Positions 51,502 to 62,900 of a stretch of DNA of 64,000 bases are shown here, piece by piece (position 1 is the first letter of the stretch; the number at the start of each line of letters is the position of its first letter). A program made the position numbers and the translations under genes. Under the pieces are notes generated by a model. It did not search any database, was not told the origin of the DNA, and saw nothing but the letters and a program-made list of their open reading frames with translations. Where the stretch lies: positions 350-64,349 of the forward strand of contig NZ_BMKC01000003.1 of NCBI RefSeq assembly GCF_014643775.1, in the 5' to 3' direction. The stretch is from Arenimonas soli. GTDB lineage: Bacteria; Pseudomonadota; Gammaproteobacteria; Xanthomonadales; Xanthomonadaceae.

Positions 51502-52422
51502 GTCCCTAAGCCGCGGATCCATGCGGCCGCGCGCCCAGTCGACCAGGGCGTTGATGACCACGATGGCGGCGCCGACGACGAGCACGACGCCCAGCACCAG
51601 GGTGTAGTCGCGGTTGAGCGCGCCCTGCACGAAATAGCGGCCGATGCCCGGGATGCCGAACACCTGTTCGACCACCGCCGAGCCGCTGACCACGTTGATC
51701 AGGGCCGGGCTCAGCCAGGCCACCACCGGCAGCAGCCCGGGCCGCAGCGCATGCACGAAAAGCAGCCGCGCCCCGGAAATGCCGCGCCCGCGCGCCGCGC
51801 GCAGGTAGTCGGCGCCCAGCACGTCCATCAGCGACCCGCGCGTGAGCCGCGCGCAGTAGGCCAGGTTGGGCAGCGCCAGCGCGATGACCGGCAGCACCAC
51901 GCTGCGCCAGCTGCCGTCCCAGCCGCCGGCCGGCAGCCACTGCAGGCCCACGGCGAACACCAGCACCAGCAGCGGCGCGACCACGAACTTCGGAACCGAA
52001 AGCCCGAGCCCGGCACCGAACATCAGTACCCGGTCGGTCCAGCTGCCCGCCCGCAGCGCCGCCCACACGCCCAGCGGCACGCCCAGGCCCAGCGCCAGCA
52101 GCAGCGCCAGGCTGCCGTTGACCACGGTGATCGGCATCGCCGCGGCCAGCAATTCGCTGACCCGGTAATCGGGGTATTGGAAGGACGGGCCCAGGTCGCC
52201 GCGCACCACGTCGGCCACCCAATACGCGTACTGCAGCGGCAGCGGCTGGTCGAGCCGGTACTGCGCGGCAAGCGCGGCTTCGACTTCCGGGGGCGCGACT
52301 TTTTCCGCGTCGAATGGGCCGCCGGGCGCCGCGCGCAGCAGCAAGAAACACAGGGTCGCCAGCAGCCACAGCGTCAGCAGGGCTTCCAGGGCGCGGCTGG
52401 CGAACAGGCGGGCGGCGGGCAT
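51496..52422 (-). CDS. Oligopeptide-type ABC transporter permease (DppB/OppB-like)
   Basis: 308 residues, six helices. The N-terminal region has LLLRAAPGGPFDAE, and the EAA-type loop is seen as DYLRAARGRGISGARLLFVHALRPG, followed by VEQVFGIPGIGRYF, characteristic of DppB/OppB. Start MPAARLF at 52422. Only one permease is here; the partner permease and ATPases are not in the window. A peptide-binding protein gene lies 0.7 kb further along on the same strand. Confidence 0.88.
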   Translation of the reverse strand: MPAARLFASRALEALLTLWLLATLCFLLLRAAPGGPFDAEKVAPPEVEAALAAQYRLDQPLPLQYAYWVADVVRGDLGPSFQYPDYRVSELLAAAMPITVVNGSLALLLALGLGVPLGVWAALRAGSWTDRVLMFGAGLGLSVPKFVVAPLLVLVFAVGLQWLPAGGWDGSWRSVVLPVIALALPNLAYCARLTRGSLMDVLGADYLRAARGRGISGARLLFVHALRPGLLPVVAWLSPALINVVSGSAVVEQVFGIPGIGRYFVQGALNRDYTLVLGVVLVVGAAIVVINALVDWARGRMDPRLRDV

Positions 52423-52478
52423 GCCGGGACTTTGCCCAAGCGGCCCGGGGATGTCACGCTGCCGGCGGGGGCGAAGGC

Positions 52479-53159
52479 ATGGACCAGTCGGGCGGAACCA
52501 CATTCTGGGGCCGGGTGCTGCGCGAAGGCGGCAGCGAGCTCGTCGTGGCCGCCAGCTACCTGCTGGCCTGGCTGTTCGCGGCCTGGCTGTCTGACGAAAC
52601 CCTGCTGTCGATGGTGGTGGCGGTGGCGCTGCAGTTCTGGGTGTTCACCGCGCTCATCGGCCTGGTGACGCCACGCGGCGTGCGCGGCATCACCTGGTTC
52701 CTGGTGCTGCACGCGATGCTGTTCATGCTGCTGGTCTGGGTGGCGTCCGAGGGTGGCCAGGACGAACCGTCCTGGTGGGCGGTGCTGGTGGCGCAGGCCC
52801 CGATCATCATGCGCAACCTGTCGCGGCTGGCGCGGCCGCCGGACCTGCATTCGCGCTGGATGCTGGAAATGATGGGGCCCTTCCTGATCATCCTGCCGGT
52901 GGGCCTGGTGACCGGCGTGCTGGTGGCGGTGCTGCCGGACCTGGGCTTGGCCGGGCGGGTGATCACCTTCGACCACATGGACCCGCTGACCTCGCACGAA
53001 CTCAAGTGGGGGCTGCTGGGCGGCGTTGTCTATTTCAGCGTCTACGCCATTTCGCGCACCTGGTGGGAAGGCAGCAGCGACGTGTTCCGGCGCGGCGACG
53101 TCAGCCCGGCCATGGTGCGGCGCTGGCGCGACGAGTACCGGCGCAGCCGCGGGCGCTAG
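52479..53159 (+). CDS. Hypothetical integral membrane protein
   Basis: 226 residues with about five membrane segments (near 21-37, 42-62, 70-88, 130-152 and 175-195) and a basic C-terminal tail ([13 protein letters not shown]). Not recognised. Its stop codon shares the palindrome CTAG with the stop of the convergent peptide-binding protein gene. Confidence 0.72.
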   Translation: MDQSGGTTFWGRVLREGGSELVVAASYLLAWLFAAWLSDETLLSMVVAVALQFWVFTALIGLVTPRGVRGITWFLVLHAMLFMLLVWVASEGGQDEPSWWAVLVAQAPIIMRNLSRLARPPDLHSRWMLEMMGPFLIILPVGLVTGVLVAVLPDLGLAGRVITFDHMDPLTSHELKWGLLGGVVYFSVYAISRTWWEGSSDVFRRGDVSPAMVRRWRDEYRRSRGR

Positions 53160-54733
53160 TCGCGCAGGCGCAGGAACCGGCTGGGGTGGCGGTCGAGCGG
53201 GTTGGCCTCGAAGCCCTGCACGTCCGGGTGCACCAGGTGTTTGGACGTGTAGTGGTAAAGCGGCAGCACCGCCTGCGCCGCTTGAAGGCGGGCCTCGGCC
53301 CGGTGCAGCAGCTGCTGGCGGCGTGCCAGGGTCGGCGCCGCGTCGGCGGCGTCGAGCAGGGCGTCGTAGGTGGGGTCGGCGTGGCCGCTCCAGTTCGAGG
53401 CGCTGTCGCTGCGGAAGGTGTCCAGGAAGTTGCGGGCATCGTCGATGTCGGCGATCCAGCCGCCGCGGAAGACCTGGGTGATCACGCGCTGGCGGCGGGT
53501 GCCCACGAACACTTTCCATTCTTCGTTGCGCAGGCGGGTTTGCACGCCCAGGGTTTCGCGCCACATCGCCGCCACCGCCAGCGCCAGGCGACGGTGCGGG
53601 GTGGACGTGTTGTAGCGCAGCTCGACCTGCAGCGGGTTTTCGGGCGAATAACCGGCCTGGGCGTACAGCGCGCGGGCGCGTGCTTCGCGCTGGGCCTGGG
53701 TCATCGCCGCGGCCGGCGGCAGCGGCGCGTCGTAGCCGGCCACGCCCGGGGGCACCACGCCCCAGGCCGGGCTTTCGCCCAGGCCGGTGACGTGGCGGGT
53801 CAGGATGTCGCGGTCCACGGCCAGCGACAGGGCTTCGCGCAGGGCCGGGTCATCCTTGAATGGCGGGCGTTCGAGGTTGAAGCCCAGCCAGAAGCTGCCC
53901 AGGTAGGGGCTGATGCGCAGTTGGTCGCCGAAACGTTCGCGCAGATGCACCAGCGGCTGTGGCGGCAGGGTTTCGGTGATGTGCAGGCCGCCGGCTTCGA
54001 AACGCCGCAGTTCGCTGGCGGCGTCTTCGGTGACGTGGAAACGCACGCGCGGGATCGGCGGCGGCTCGCGGAAGTGCGGGTTCGCCTCCAGCGTGACCTG
54101 CGCCTGCGGCAGCCAGTCGGCCAGGCGGTAGGCGCCGTTTGAAACGAGGTTGCCGGGCCGGGTATGGCGGGCGCCGTGTTCGGCCAGGCCGGGCAGGTAG
54201 ACCGGGTAGGCCACCGGCAGCGTCAGCAGGCGGGGCAGGTCGGCGCTGCGGCGCAGCGTGAAGACCAGGGTGGCCGGGTCGGGCGCGGCGACGCCCAGGG
54301 ATTCCGGCGGCTGCTGGCCGCGCTGTACGGCGCCGGCGTTTTCAATGGCGTCCAGGTGGCCGGCGAAGGGTGCGGCCGTGGCCGGGTCGAAGGCGCGGCG
54401 CAGGCTGGCCAGTACCTGCCGGGCGTCCAGGGCTTCGCCGTTCGACCAGCGGGCGTCCGGGCGCAGGTGGAAGGTCCAGCTGCGGCCGTCACCGGACACC
54501 GACCAGCGTTCGGCCAGGCCCGGCACCAGCCGCCCGGCGCCGTCTTCGGCCACCAGGCCTTCGAACAGGTCGCGCAGGATGTTGGCGCAGGCCACTTCCG
54601 GGCAGCGGTGCGGATCGAGCGTGGACGGTTCGGGGCCGTTGCCGCGCTCGAGCGTCTGCGCCAGGGCCACGCCGGAACAGTGCAGGCCCGCCAGCAGGAC
54701 GCCAAGCGCGACGGCGCGGGTTACGATTCGCAT
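53156..54733 (-). CDS. Peptide ABC transporter substrate-binding protein
   Basis: 525 residues, SBP family 5 (DppA/OppA type). Signal peptide ([26 protein letters not shown]), then the usual [16 protein letters not shown] start, [22 protein letters not shown] and [11 protein letters not shown]. Binds peptides in the periplasm for import. It could work with the OppB-like permease at 51496-52422, though a membrane gene on the other strand separates them. Confidence 0.9.
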   Translation of the reverse strand: MRIVTRAVALGVLLAGLHCSGVALAQTLERGNGPEPSTLDPHRCPEVACANILRDLFEGLVAEDGAGRLVPGLAERWSVSGDGRSWTFHLRPDARWSNGEALDARQVLASLRRAFDPATAAPFAGHLDAIENAGAVQRGQQPPESLGVAAPDPATLVFTLRRSADLPRLLTLPVAYPVYLPGLAEHGARHTRPGNLVSNGAYRLADWLPQAQVTLEANPHFREPPPIPRVRFHVTEDAASELRRFEAGGLHITETLPPQPLVHLRERFGDQLRISPYLGSFWLGFNLERPPFKDDPALREALSLAVDRDILTRHVTGLGESPAWGVVPPGVAGYDAPLPPAAAMTQAQREARARALYAQAGYSPENPLQVELRYNTSTPHRRLALAVAAMWRETLGVQTRLRNEEWKVFVGTRRQRVITQVFRGGWIADIDDARNFLDTFRSDSASNWSGHADPTYDALLDAADAAPTLARRQQLLHRAEARLQAAQAVLPLYHYTSKHLVHPDVQGFEANPLDRHPSRFLRLRD

Positions 54734-54758
54734 CCCCAGAGTGTACCTAGGACCCCCT

Positions 54759-56123
54759 TTGTCCGGACCCAGCAACGCCAAGGACGAACCGCTGACCGAC
54801 CACCGCGTGCTGGTCGACTACCTGGCGACGGGCAGCCGGCCGCCGCAGGACTGGCGCATCGGCACCGAGCACGAGAAGTTCGGCTTCCGGCTCGACGACC
54901 TGCGCCCGCCCGCCTGGGACGGCGAGCGCGGCATCGAGGCCCTGCTGCGCGGGCTCACCCGCTTCGGCTGGGAGCCCTACGAAGAACACGGCCGGCTCAT
55001 CGCCCTGGCCAAGGCCGGCGCCTCGGTCACCCTGGAACCGGCCGGCCAGCTGGAACTTTCGGGCGCCATGCTCGAGAACATCCACGACACCTGCTGCGAA
55101 ACCATGACCCACCTGCGCGAGGTCAAGGCCGTTGGCGACGAGCTGGGCCTGGGCTTCCTGGGCATGGGTTTCCAGCCCAAGTGGCGCCGCGATGAAATGC
55201 CCTGGATGCCCAAGGGCCGCTACAAGATCATGCGCGAATACATGCCCAAGCGCGGCCAGCTGGGCCTGGACATGATGACCCGCACCTGCACCGTGCAGGT
55301 GAACCTGGACTTCGCCGACGAAGCGGACATGGTGAAGAAATTCCGCGTGTCGCTGGCGCTGCAGCCCATCGCCACCGCGCTGTTCGCCGATTCGCCGTTC
55401 ACCGACGGCAAGCCCAACGGCTACCTGTCCTACCGGTCGCACATCTGGACCGACACCGACCCCGACCGCACCGGCATGCTCGATTTCGTTTTCGAGGACG
55501 GCTTCGGCTTCGAGCGCTACGTCGACTACCTGCTCGACGTGCCCATGTACTTCAGCTACCGCAACGGCGAGTACCTGGACCTGGCCGGCCGCAGCTTCCG
55601 CAAGTTCCTGCGCGGCGAACTGGCCGAACTGCCGGGCCAGTTGCCGACCATGCGCGACTGGGCCGACCACATGACCACCGCCTTCCCCGAAGTGCGGCTG
55701 AAGAAATACCTGGAGATGCGCGGCGCCGACGGCGGCCCGTGGAACCGCCTGTGCGCGCTGCCGGCGTTCTGGACCGGCCTGCTTTACGACGACGCGGCGC
55801 TGGACGCGGCCTGGGACCTGGTGAAGGACTTCAGCCGCGAGGAGCGCCACGCCCTGCGCGACGGCGTGCCCAAACACGGCTTCAAGCTGCCGTTCCGCGG
55901 CGCCACGCTGCGCGAGCTGGCGCTCGAGGCGCTGAAGATTTCCGGCCAGGGCCTGGCGCGGCGCAACCGGCTGAACAAGTCCGGTGCAAACGAAGCCGTG
56001 TTCCTGGAACCGCTGCTGGAGTTCGCCCTGGCCAATGAAACCCCGGCCGAGCGCAAGCTGGCGCTGTTCCACGGCGCCTGGGGCGGCAGCGTGGATCCGG
56101 TGTTCCGGGAGTTCGCATACTGA
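54759..56123 (+). CDS. gshA: Glutamate-cysteine ligase, plant/proteobacterial type
   Basis: 454 residues. First step of glutathione synthesis. Motifs include [28 protein letters not shown] and [24 protein letters not shown] start at 54759 with AGGA seven bases before; the frame is open much further upstream, but homologues begin about here ([21 protein letters not shown]). No gshB is seen nearby. The stop is adjacent to the next start. Confidence 0.92.
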   Translation: MSGPSNAKDEPLTDHRVLVDYLATGSRPPQDWRIGTEHEKFGFRLDDLRPPAWDGERGIEALLRGLTRFGWEPYEEHGRLIALAKAGASVTLEPAGQLELSGAMLENIHDTCCETMTHLREVKAVGDELGLGFLGMGFQPKWRRDEMPWMPKGRYKIMREYMPKRGQLGLDMMTRTCTVQVNLDFADEADMVKKFRVSLALQPIATALFADSPFTDGKPNGYLSYRSHIWTDTDPDRTGMLDFVFEDGFGFERYVDYLLDVPMYFSYRNGEYLDLAGRSFRKFLRGELAELPGQLPTMRDWADHMTTAFPEVRLKKYLEMRGADGGPWNRLCALPAFWTGLLYDDAALDAAWDLVKDFSREERHALRDGVPKHGFKLPFRGATLRELALEALKISGQGLARRNRLNKSGANEAVFLEPLLEFALANETPAERKLALFHGAWGGSVDPVFREFAY

Positions 56124-56845
56124 TGGCCACCGCGAAAGCCGATTGGTTCCGCGCCAACGATGCCCGCATCGACCAGCTCGACCGCCTGCTCGAACAGCGC
56201 GCCGTGCCCTTCGGCGGCCTCGGCCTGGAACCCCTGGACGGTTACCTGACGGCCCTGGCGGTCAGCCCGGGCGAGGTGACGCCAGCCGACTGGCTGCCGC
56301 GCGTCTGGGGCAAGGCGCCGCCGCGCTGGGAAAACGCCGACGAGGAAGCCGAGGCCACGCAACTGCTGATGCTGGCCTGGGAAACCGCCCGCCGCCGCGT
56401 GCGCCAGCCCGGCGACGAACTCACCGTCGAAGGCGCCCTGCTGTGGTGGCTGCCCGACGATCCCGAAGGCGAACACGGCCCCGATGTCGACATCGGCGCC
56501 GCCTGGGCCGGTGGCTTCCTGGACGGCATGGACCTGCGTTCGGAAGCCTGGGACGCGTGGATCGCCAAGGACGACTGGATCGGTGAAGTCGAGGCCTACA
56601 TCGAAGCCCTGGCCGTGGGCAGCTACCCGCCGGAAGAAGAGGGCGGGGCACCCACGCCACTGGACTACCGCGAGCGCCTGGAAATCTACGGCGGCCTGCC
56701 GGACATGCTGCACGACCTGCACTGCCACCGCATCGAATCGCTGACCCCGCGCGAACCCGCGCGCCGCGCCGCCACCCCCGAACGCAACGACCCCTGCCCC
56801 TGCGGCAGTGGCAAAAAATACAAGAAGTGCTGCGGCGCCCAATAA
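56123..56845 (+). CDS. UPF0149/YecA-type protein with SEC-C motif
   Basis: 240 residues. The N-terminal region [21 protein letters not shown] fits the UPF0149 family (YecA-like), and the C-terminal [17 protein letters not shown] is the zinc-binding SEC-C motif shared with SecA. Cytoplasmic. The start overlaps the gshA stop (last A of TGA and ATG share a base), so the genes are coupled. Confidence 0.88.
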   Translation: MATAKADWFRANDARIDQLDRLLEQRAVPFGGLGLEPLDGYLTALAVSPGEVTPADWLPRVWGKAPPRWENADEEAEATQLLMLAWETARRRVRQPGDELTVEGALLWWLPDDPEGEHGPDVDIGAAWAGGFLDGMDLRSEAWDAWIAKDDWIGEVEAYIEALAVGSYPPEEEGGAPTPLDYRERLEIYGGLPDMLHDLHCHRIESLTPREPARRAATPERNDPCPCGSGKKYKKCCGAQ

Positions 56846-56905
56846 ATGGGGTCAGAGAACATTAACGTTTGAATCAAACGTATTTGTTCTCTGACCCCAT
56901 TTATT
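56841..56905. repeat. 65-base palindromic repeat, TGGGGTCAGAGAACA type
   Basis: Outer arms AATAAATGGGG/CCCCATTTATT and TGGGGTCAGAGAACA/TGTTCTCTGACCCCA with an inner, different stem-loop (ACGTTTGA/TCAAACGT). The outer segment equals that of the palindrome at 31918-31976; the inner segment differs. It lies between the SEC-C gene and ppc. Confidence 0.85.
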
Positions 56906-56922
56906 CGCGCTAGGCTTCCGGG

Positions 56923-59649
56923 ATGAATCAGACTCCCGAAACGCTGCGCGACATCGACCTGCCCGCCACCGACGACCTTCTGCGCGAGGACGTCAAGCGC
57001 CTGGGCGCCCTGGTCGGTGAAATCCTGGCCGAACAGGTCTCGCCCGGTTTCCTCGACGACGTCGAAACCCTGCGCATCGCCTCCATCCGCCGCCGCGAAG
57101 CCGGCGCACCGCTCGAAGACGTGGCCGAACGTCTGCGCGCACTGCCGCTGGACCGCGCCGAACTGCTGGTGCGCGCCTTCGCCAGCTATTTCCAGGCGGT
57201 GAACCTGGCCGAGCGCGTGCACCGCATCCGCCGCCGGCGCGACTACCAGCGCCTGGGCGAGTCGCCCCAGCCCGGTGGCCTGGAGGATTCGCTGCGCAAG
57301 CTGCGCGACGAAGGTGTTCCGGCCGAAGCCGTGCTGGCCCTGCTGCCGCGGCTGCGCGTGGAACCGGTGTTCACCGCCCACCCCACCGAAGCCGTGCGCC
57401 GCGCGCTGCTGGAAAAGGAAAGCGAAGTCGTGCGCTGCCTGGTCGAGGACATCGACCGCAACCTGACCCCGCAGGAGCGCCGCGCCGACATCGAACGCAT
57501 GCGCCTGGCCCTGACCGCCAGCTGGCAGACCGACGAAACCCCGCCGGAAAAACCCACCGTCGCCGACGAGTTCGAACACGTCGCCTATTACCTGTCCGAC
57601 GTGCTCTACCGCGTGCTGCCGGTGTTCCACGAAACCTTCCTCGACGCCCTGCACGCCGTCTACGACATCTCGCCCGACGAACTGCCGCCGCTGCTGGGCT
57701 TCGGCTCCTGGGTCGGCGGCGACATGGACGGCAACCCCAACGTCGGCGCCCACACCATCGCCGCCACGCTGTCGAGCCAGCGCGCCATCGTGCTGGGCCG
57801 CTACCGGCGCGAACTGGAAAAGCTGGCCGACCTGCTCAGCCAGACCGAAGGTCGCGTCGGCGTGGCCGCAACCATGCTCACGCGCGCCGACGACTACGCC
57901 CAACGTTTCCCCGACGCCGCCGATGCGATCAAGGCGCGCCACGCCGACATGCCCTACCGGCGTTTCCTCACGCTGGTCGCCGCCCGCGTCGAGGCCACCG
58001 CAGGCGATGAAAAAACCGGCTACGCCAGTCCCGACGACCTGCTGGCCGACCTGCGCCTGGTCGAAGCCAGCCTTCGGCAGCACCGCGGCGACCACGCCGG
58101 CGGCTTCGCCGTGCGCCGCCTGCTGCGCCGCGTGCAGGCCTTCGGTTTCCACCTGGCCACGCTCGACCTGCGCCAGGAAAGCAGCCAGCACGACATCGCG
58201 CTGGCCGCGCTGTTCGAAGACGACCAATTCCCGGACCGCGACTGGCAGGACCGCGCGCAGCGCCTGCGCGAACTGCTGGCCGGCACCGCCCAGGCCACGA
58301 ACCCGGCGGCCGACGACGCCCGCCCCGTGCTCGACGTATTCCGCACCGTCGCCGATTCCCTGCCGCGCTACGGCGCGCGCGCCATCGGCCCCTACATCGT
58401 GTCGATGAGCCGCAGCGCCGCTGACGCCCTGGCCGTGCTGGCCCTGGCCAAGCTGGGCGGCTGCGTGGACGGCAACGGCGCGGTGCCGCTGGATGTCGCG
58501 CCGCTGTTCGAGACCGTGGATGACCTCGACAACGCCGCCGACACCCTGCGTTCGCTGTTCGCCGACACGGTGTACCGCGCCCACCTGCGCAGCCGCGGCG
58601 ACCGCCAGGTGGTGATGCTGGGTTACTCGGACAGCGCCAAGGACGGTGGCCTGGTCGCTTCGCGCTGGGCATTGCAGCAGACCCAGGTGGCGCTGACCGC
58701 GCTGGCCGCCGAAGCCGGCGTGCGCATCGCCTTCTTCCACGGCCGCGGCGGTTCGCTGTCGCGCGGCGGCGGCAAGACCGGGCGCGCCGTCATCGCTGCG
58801 CCACGCGGTTCGGTGGACGGTTACCTGCGCCTGACCGAACAGGGCGAGGTGATCCACCGCAAGTACGGCATCCGCGCCATCGCCCTGCGCAACCTCGAAC
58901 AGGCCACCGGCGCCGTGCTGCGCGCCACCCTGCGCCCGCGCCAGCCCGAACCGCGCGAAGCCCGCTGGCGGGAAATGGCCGCGACGACCGCCACGGCCGC
59001 GCGTGCGCACTATCGCGGCCTGGTGTACGAAAGCGAAGGCTTCGTGCCGTACTTCCGCGACGCCACGCCCATTGACGTCATCGAACGCCTGCGGATCGGC
59101 TCGCGCCCCAGCAAGCGCGGCAATGCCGGCGGCGTGTCCTCGCTGCGCGCGATTCCCTGGGTGTTCGCCTGGTCACAGAACCGCTGTGGCCTCACCGCCT
59201 GGCTGGGCGTGGGTACGGGCCTGGCCGAAGCGATCGCGCGCTATGGCCAGGACGCCGTGGCCGAGATGGCCCGCGACTGGCCGTTCTTCGCCACCCTGGT
59301 GGACGACGTCGAAATGGTGCTGGCCAAGTCCGACCTGGCCATCTTCGAGCGTTATTCGCTGCTGGCCGGCGACGCGCACGCGCGCTTCTACCCCGGCATC
59401 GCCGATGAGTTCGCGCGCACCCGCGACGTCATCCTGGCGATCAAGGACAGCCCGCGCCTGCTCGATGGCGATTTCCGCCTGCGCCAGTCGATCCGCCTGC
59501 GCAATCCTTACGTGGATCCGATCAGCCTGCTGCAGGTCGACCTGCTGGCGCGCTGGCGCGCCGAAGGCCGGCCCGAGCAGGGCCCGCTGTTCCACGCACT
59601 GGTGACCACGGTGAACGGCATCGCCGCGGGCGTGCAGAACACCGGCTAG
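56923..59649 (+). CDS. ppc: Phosphoenolpyruvate carboxylase
   Basis: 908 residues. Forms oxaloacetate from PEP and bicarbonate, replenishing the TCA cycle. Visible motifs: VFTAHPTEAVRR (catalytic His153), GSWVGGDMDGNPNV, MLGYSDSAKDGG, and FFHGRGGSLSRGGGK. The C-terminus is VQNTG, unlike the NTG-only ending in many. Preceded by a palindromic repeat. The stop shares a CTAG palindrome with the next convergent gene. Confidence 0.96.
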   Translation: MNQTPETLRDIDLPATDDLLREDVKRLGALVGEILAEQVSPGFLDDVETLRIASIRRREAGAPLEDVAERLRALPLDRAELLVRAFASYFQAVNLAERVHRIRRRRDYQRLGESPQPGGLEDSLRKLRDEGVPAEAVLALLPRLRVEPVFTAHPTEAVRRALLEKESEVVRCLVEDIDRNLTPQERRADIERMRLALTASWQTDETPPEKPTVADEFEHVAYYLSDVLYRVLPVFHETFLDALHAVYDISPDELPPLLGFGSWVGGDMDGNPNVGAHTIAATLSSQRAIVLGRYRRELEKLADLLSQTEGRVGVAATMLTRADDYAQRFPDAADAIKARHADMPYRRFLTLVAARVEATAGDEKTGYASPDDLLADLRLVEASLRQHRGDHAGGFAVRRLLRRVQAFGFHLATLDLRQESSQHDIALAALFEDDQFPDRDWQDRAQRLRELLAGTAQATNPAADDARPVLDVFRTVADSLPRYGARAIGPYIVSMSRSAADALAVLALAKLGGCVDGNGAVPLDVAPLFETVDDLDNAADTLRSLFADTVYRAHLRSRGDRQVVMLGYSDSAKDGGLVASRWALQQTQVALTALAAEAGVRIAFFHGRGGSLSRGGGKTGRAVIAAPRGSVDGYLRLTEQGEVIHRKYGIRAIALRNLEQATGAVLRATLRPRQPEPREARWREMAATTATAARAHYRGLVYESEGFVPYFRDATPIDVIERLRIGSRPSKRGNAGGVSSLRAIPWVFAWSQNRCGLTAWLGVGTGLAEAIARYGQDAVAEMARDWPFFATLVDDVEMVLAKSDLAIFERYSLLAGDAHARFYPGIADEFARTRDVILAIKDSPRLLDGDFRLRQSIRLRNPYVDPISLLQVDLLARWRAEGRPEQGPLFHALVTTVNGIAAGVQNTG

Positions 59650-59990
59650 GGGTTGCGCACGTCGGCGAGCACCCAGTGGTCGCCGGCCAGCCACTTCAGC
59701 CGCTGCTTCAGGATCGAACTGGAAATCGAGGTCGTGGCGTGCAGCTCGATCTTCAGGTCTTCCTGCCTGCCGACGACGCTGGCGGCCGGGTCGGTGGCAC
59801 CCAGGGCCTCGTCCACTTCGTCCGGGTCCTCCTGCATGGCGCGCCAGCGCTGGAACAGGGTGTCGTCGCGCAGGGCGGCCTGCAGTTCGGCGGCCAGTCC
59901 GTCCGCCCCGTCGGACGTGAAGGACAGGGACGGCTCGGCCCCGCGGGCCTGTGACGGGTCGGGCAGGCGCAGGATGTATTTGACGGCCAT
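59646..59990 (-). CDS. Hypothetical protein of 114 residues
   Basis: MAVKYILRLPDPSQARGAEPSLSFTSDGADGLAAEL...; no signal peptide, no membrane helix, and a C-terminal HWVLADVRNP. GGAGAA lies six bases before the ATG. I do not recognise it; a lineage-specific cytoplasmic protein is likely. It converges with ppc over a shared CTAG. Confidence 0.65.
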   Translation of the reverse strand: MAVKYILRLPDPSQARGAEPSLSFTSDGADGLAAELQAALRDDTLFQRWRAMQEDPDEVDEALGATDPAASVVGRQEDLKIELHATTSISSSILKQRLKWLAGDHWVLADVRNP

Positions 59991-60066
59991 CGCGGTTTCT
60001 CCTTGTTCTTGTGGCATTGCTCGCGGCCCACGCTACCATCGGGCCAGTCCTGACGAGGTTACGCCG

Positions 60067-61396
<1,330 letters not shown>

Positions 61397-61404
<8 letters not shown>

Positions 61405-62038
61405 TCGCGGCGTAGGGCGCGTCGCCGTGCAGCAGGTCGCGGCCCGCCGGCCAGGGCTGGCCAGCGTAGTAGGCGTGGGTGGCCAGCGTGAGCAAGGGAA
61501 CATCCTCGGGCGTGTCGCCGTAGGCGTAGATCGTTTCGTGGGCCTGCAGGTCGCAGGCCGCGCGTACCCGGCGGACCTTTTCGTCGAGCACGCACTGGTG
61601 GCCGAGGTACCTGCCGGTGAGTACGCCCTCGTGCTGCTCAAGCGCCGAACAGACCAGCTCCAGGCCCTGCGCCTGGCACCACGGAGCCAGATAGGCGTCC
61701 AGGCCGCCGGAGACGACCACTACCCGGTGGCCCTGTTCACGGTGCCATTCCAGGCGCTGCATGGCCTCGGGGCGCAGGGCCCGGGGCAGGTAGTCCCGGG
61801 CGAAGGCCTCCCCGTGTGCCTCCAGGACGGCCGCGCGGACGCCACGATAGCCAACGCGGACGATGGCCTTGCGCACCAGGCGTCCCGAAACCAGGCGGAG
61901 CCGGTACCCGACGATAAGCGGCGCAAGTACCAACTGCCCGAATAAAAGGCGTCGTGGGCTGACCGAGCGCCGAACGAAAGCCGGCATGGTTTCGTGCGTC
62001 GTCAGCGTGCCGTCGAAATCAAACAGGGCGATCGTCAT
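61397..62038 (-). CDS. HAD-IB family phosphatase
   Basis: 213 residues from ATG at 62036-62038 (MTIALFDFDGTLTTHETMPAFV). DxDGT (FDFDGTLT) is motif I, VVVSGG is motif II, and YAYGDTPEDVPLL gives motif IV. The cap is helical, typical of family IB, which includes phosphoserine phosphatase-like enzymes. The substrate is unknown. An ATG four codons upstream at 62050 is possible. Confidence 0.87.
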
Positions 62039-62117
62039 GTGTCGTTGCATTCCTTGATTCAGGCCTCGGGCGGTGAAGCCGCCGCGATTCCGTGTTGGAT
62101 TTCATAAGTTCGCCAGG

Positions 62118-62513
62118 CTAGGCAGCAGGTTCAAGCAGGTCCCAGAGATTTCCGTACAGATCCCGGAAAACCGCCACCGTCCCGTAGGCCTGCTCCACCG
62201 GTTCGCGCACGAATTGCACGCCTTTGGCCCGATAGGCGGCGTAATCGCGCCAGAAGTCGTCGGTGTACAGGAACAGGAATACCCGCTCGCCCGTCTGGTT
62301 GCCGACTCGTTCGGACTGACCGGGTGTCGATGCCTGCGCCAGCAGCAGATGGGCCCCGGATCCTCCGGGCGGCGCGACCACCACCCAGCGCTTGCCCTGT
62401 TCCGGCACGGGGCGATCCTCCACCAGATGAAAGCCGAGCACGCCGACGTAGAAGGCCAGGGCCTCGTCATAGTTGCGGACGACCAGCGACACCAGGGCGA
62501 GCGACTGCTTCAT
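62118..62513 (-). CDS. VOC/glyoxalase-fold family protein
   Basis: 131 residues, beta-alpha-beta-beta-beta repeats of the VOC superfamily (MKQSLALVSLVVRNYDEALAFYVGVLGFHLV, and a C-terminal repeat VFLFLYTDDFWRDYAAYRAKGVQF ending YGNLWDLLEP). A single-domain protein, possibly a dimer with a metal-dependent activity. Substrate unknown. It overlaps the upstream DoxX gene by ATGA. Confidence 0.86.
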   Translation of the reverse strand: MKQSLALVSLVVRNYDEALAFYVGVLGFHLVEDRPVPEQGKRWVVVAPPGGSGAHLLLAQASTPGQSERVGNQTGERVFLFLYTDDFWRDYAAYRAKGVQFVREPVEQAYGTVAVFRDLYGNLWDLLEPAA

Positions 62514-62875
62514 GGTGCCTCGGTCCCAGGCCGCAACAATCGCCTGACATCCGACCGGCGTCGCCAGCCAAGCCAGAAGGCGGCCAGCAGGATGCCCAGC
62601 GCCACCAGGCTCATCATCCATTCCTGGTGCAGGACGTGGGTGCCGACCGCGCCCAGCATCAGCGCCGCCAGGCAAAGCGCGGCCAGGGCGGAAAGACGGG
62701 GCAGGACAAGGCCCACGGCCCCTGCCACTTCAAGCGCCCCGGTGACGTACATGAACCATAGGGGATAGCCCCAGCGCGCAAACGCTTCGGTTTCGAAGGG
62801 CAGGGCCAGCAGCTTGGCACCGCCCGACGCGATGAAGACCAGTGCCAGCAGGAACACGGGGATTCGGGATGTCAT
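62510..62875 (-). CDS. DoxX family membrane protein
   Basis: 121 residues from ATG at 62873-62875 (MTSRIPVFLLALVFIASGGAKLLAL). Four helices; the GAKL motif in the first helix and ALEVAGAVGLVLPRLSALAALCLA are typical of DoxX/DoxD-like proteins. Translationally coupled to the VOC gene. Confidence 0.87.
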   Translation of the reverse strand: MTSRIPVFLLALVFIASGGAKLLALPFETEAFARWGYPLWFMYVTGALEVAGAVGLVLPRLSALAALCLAALMLGAVGTHVLHQEWMMSLVALGILLAAFWLGWRRRSDVRRLLRPGTEAP

Positions 62876-62900
62876 CGGCAGCGGTCTCCTCGGCCGGGCG

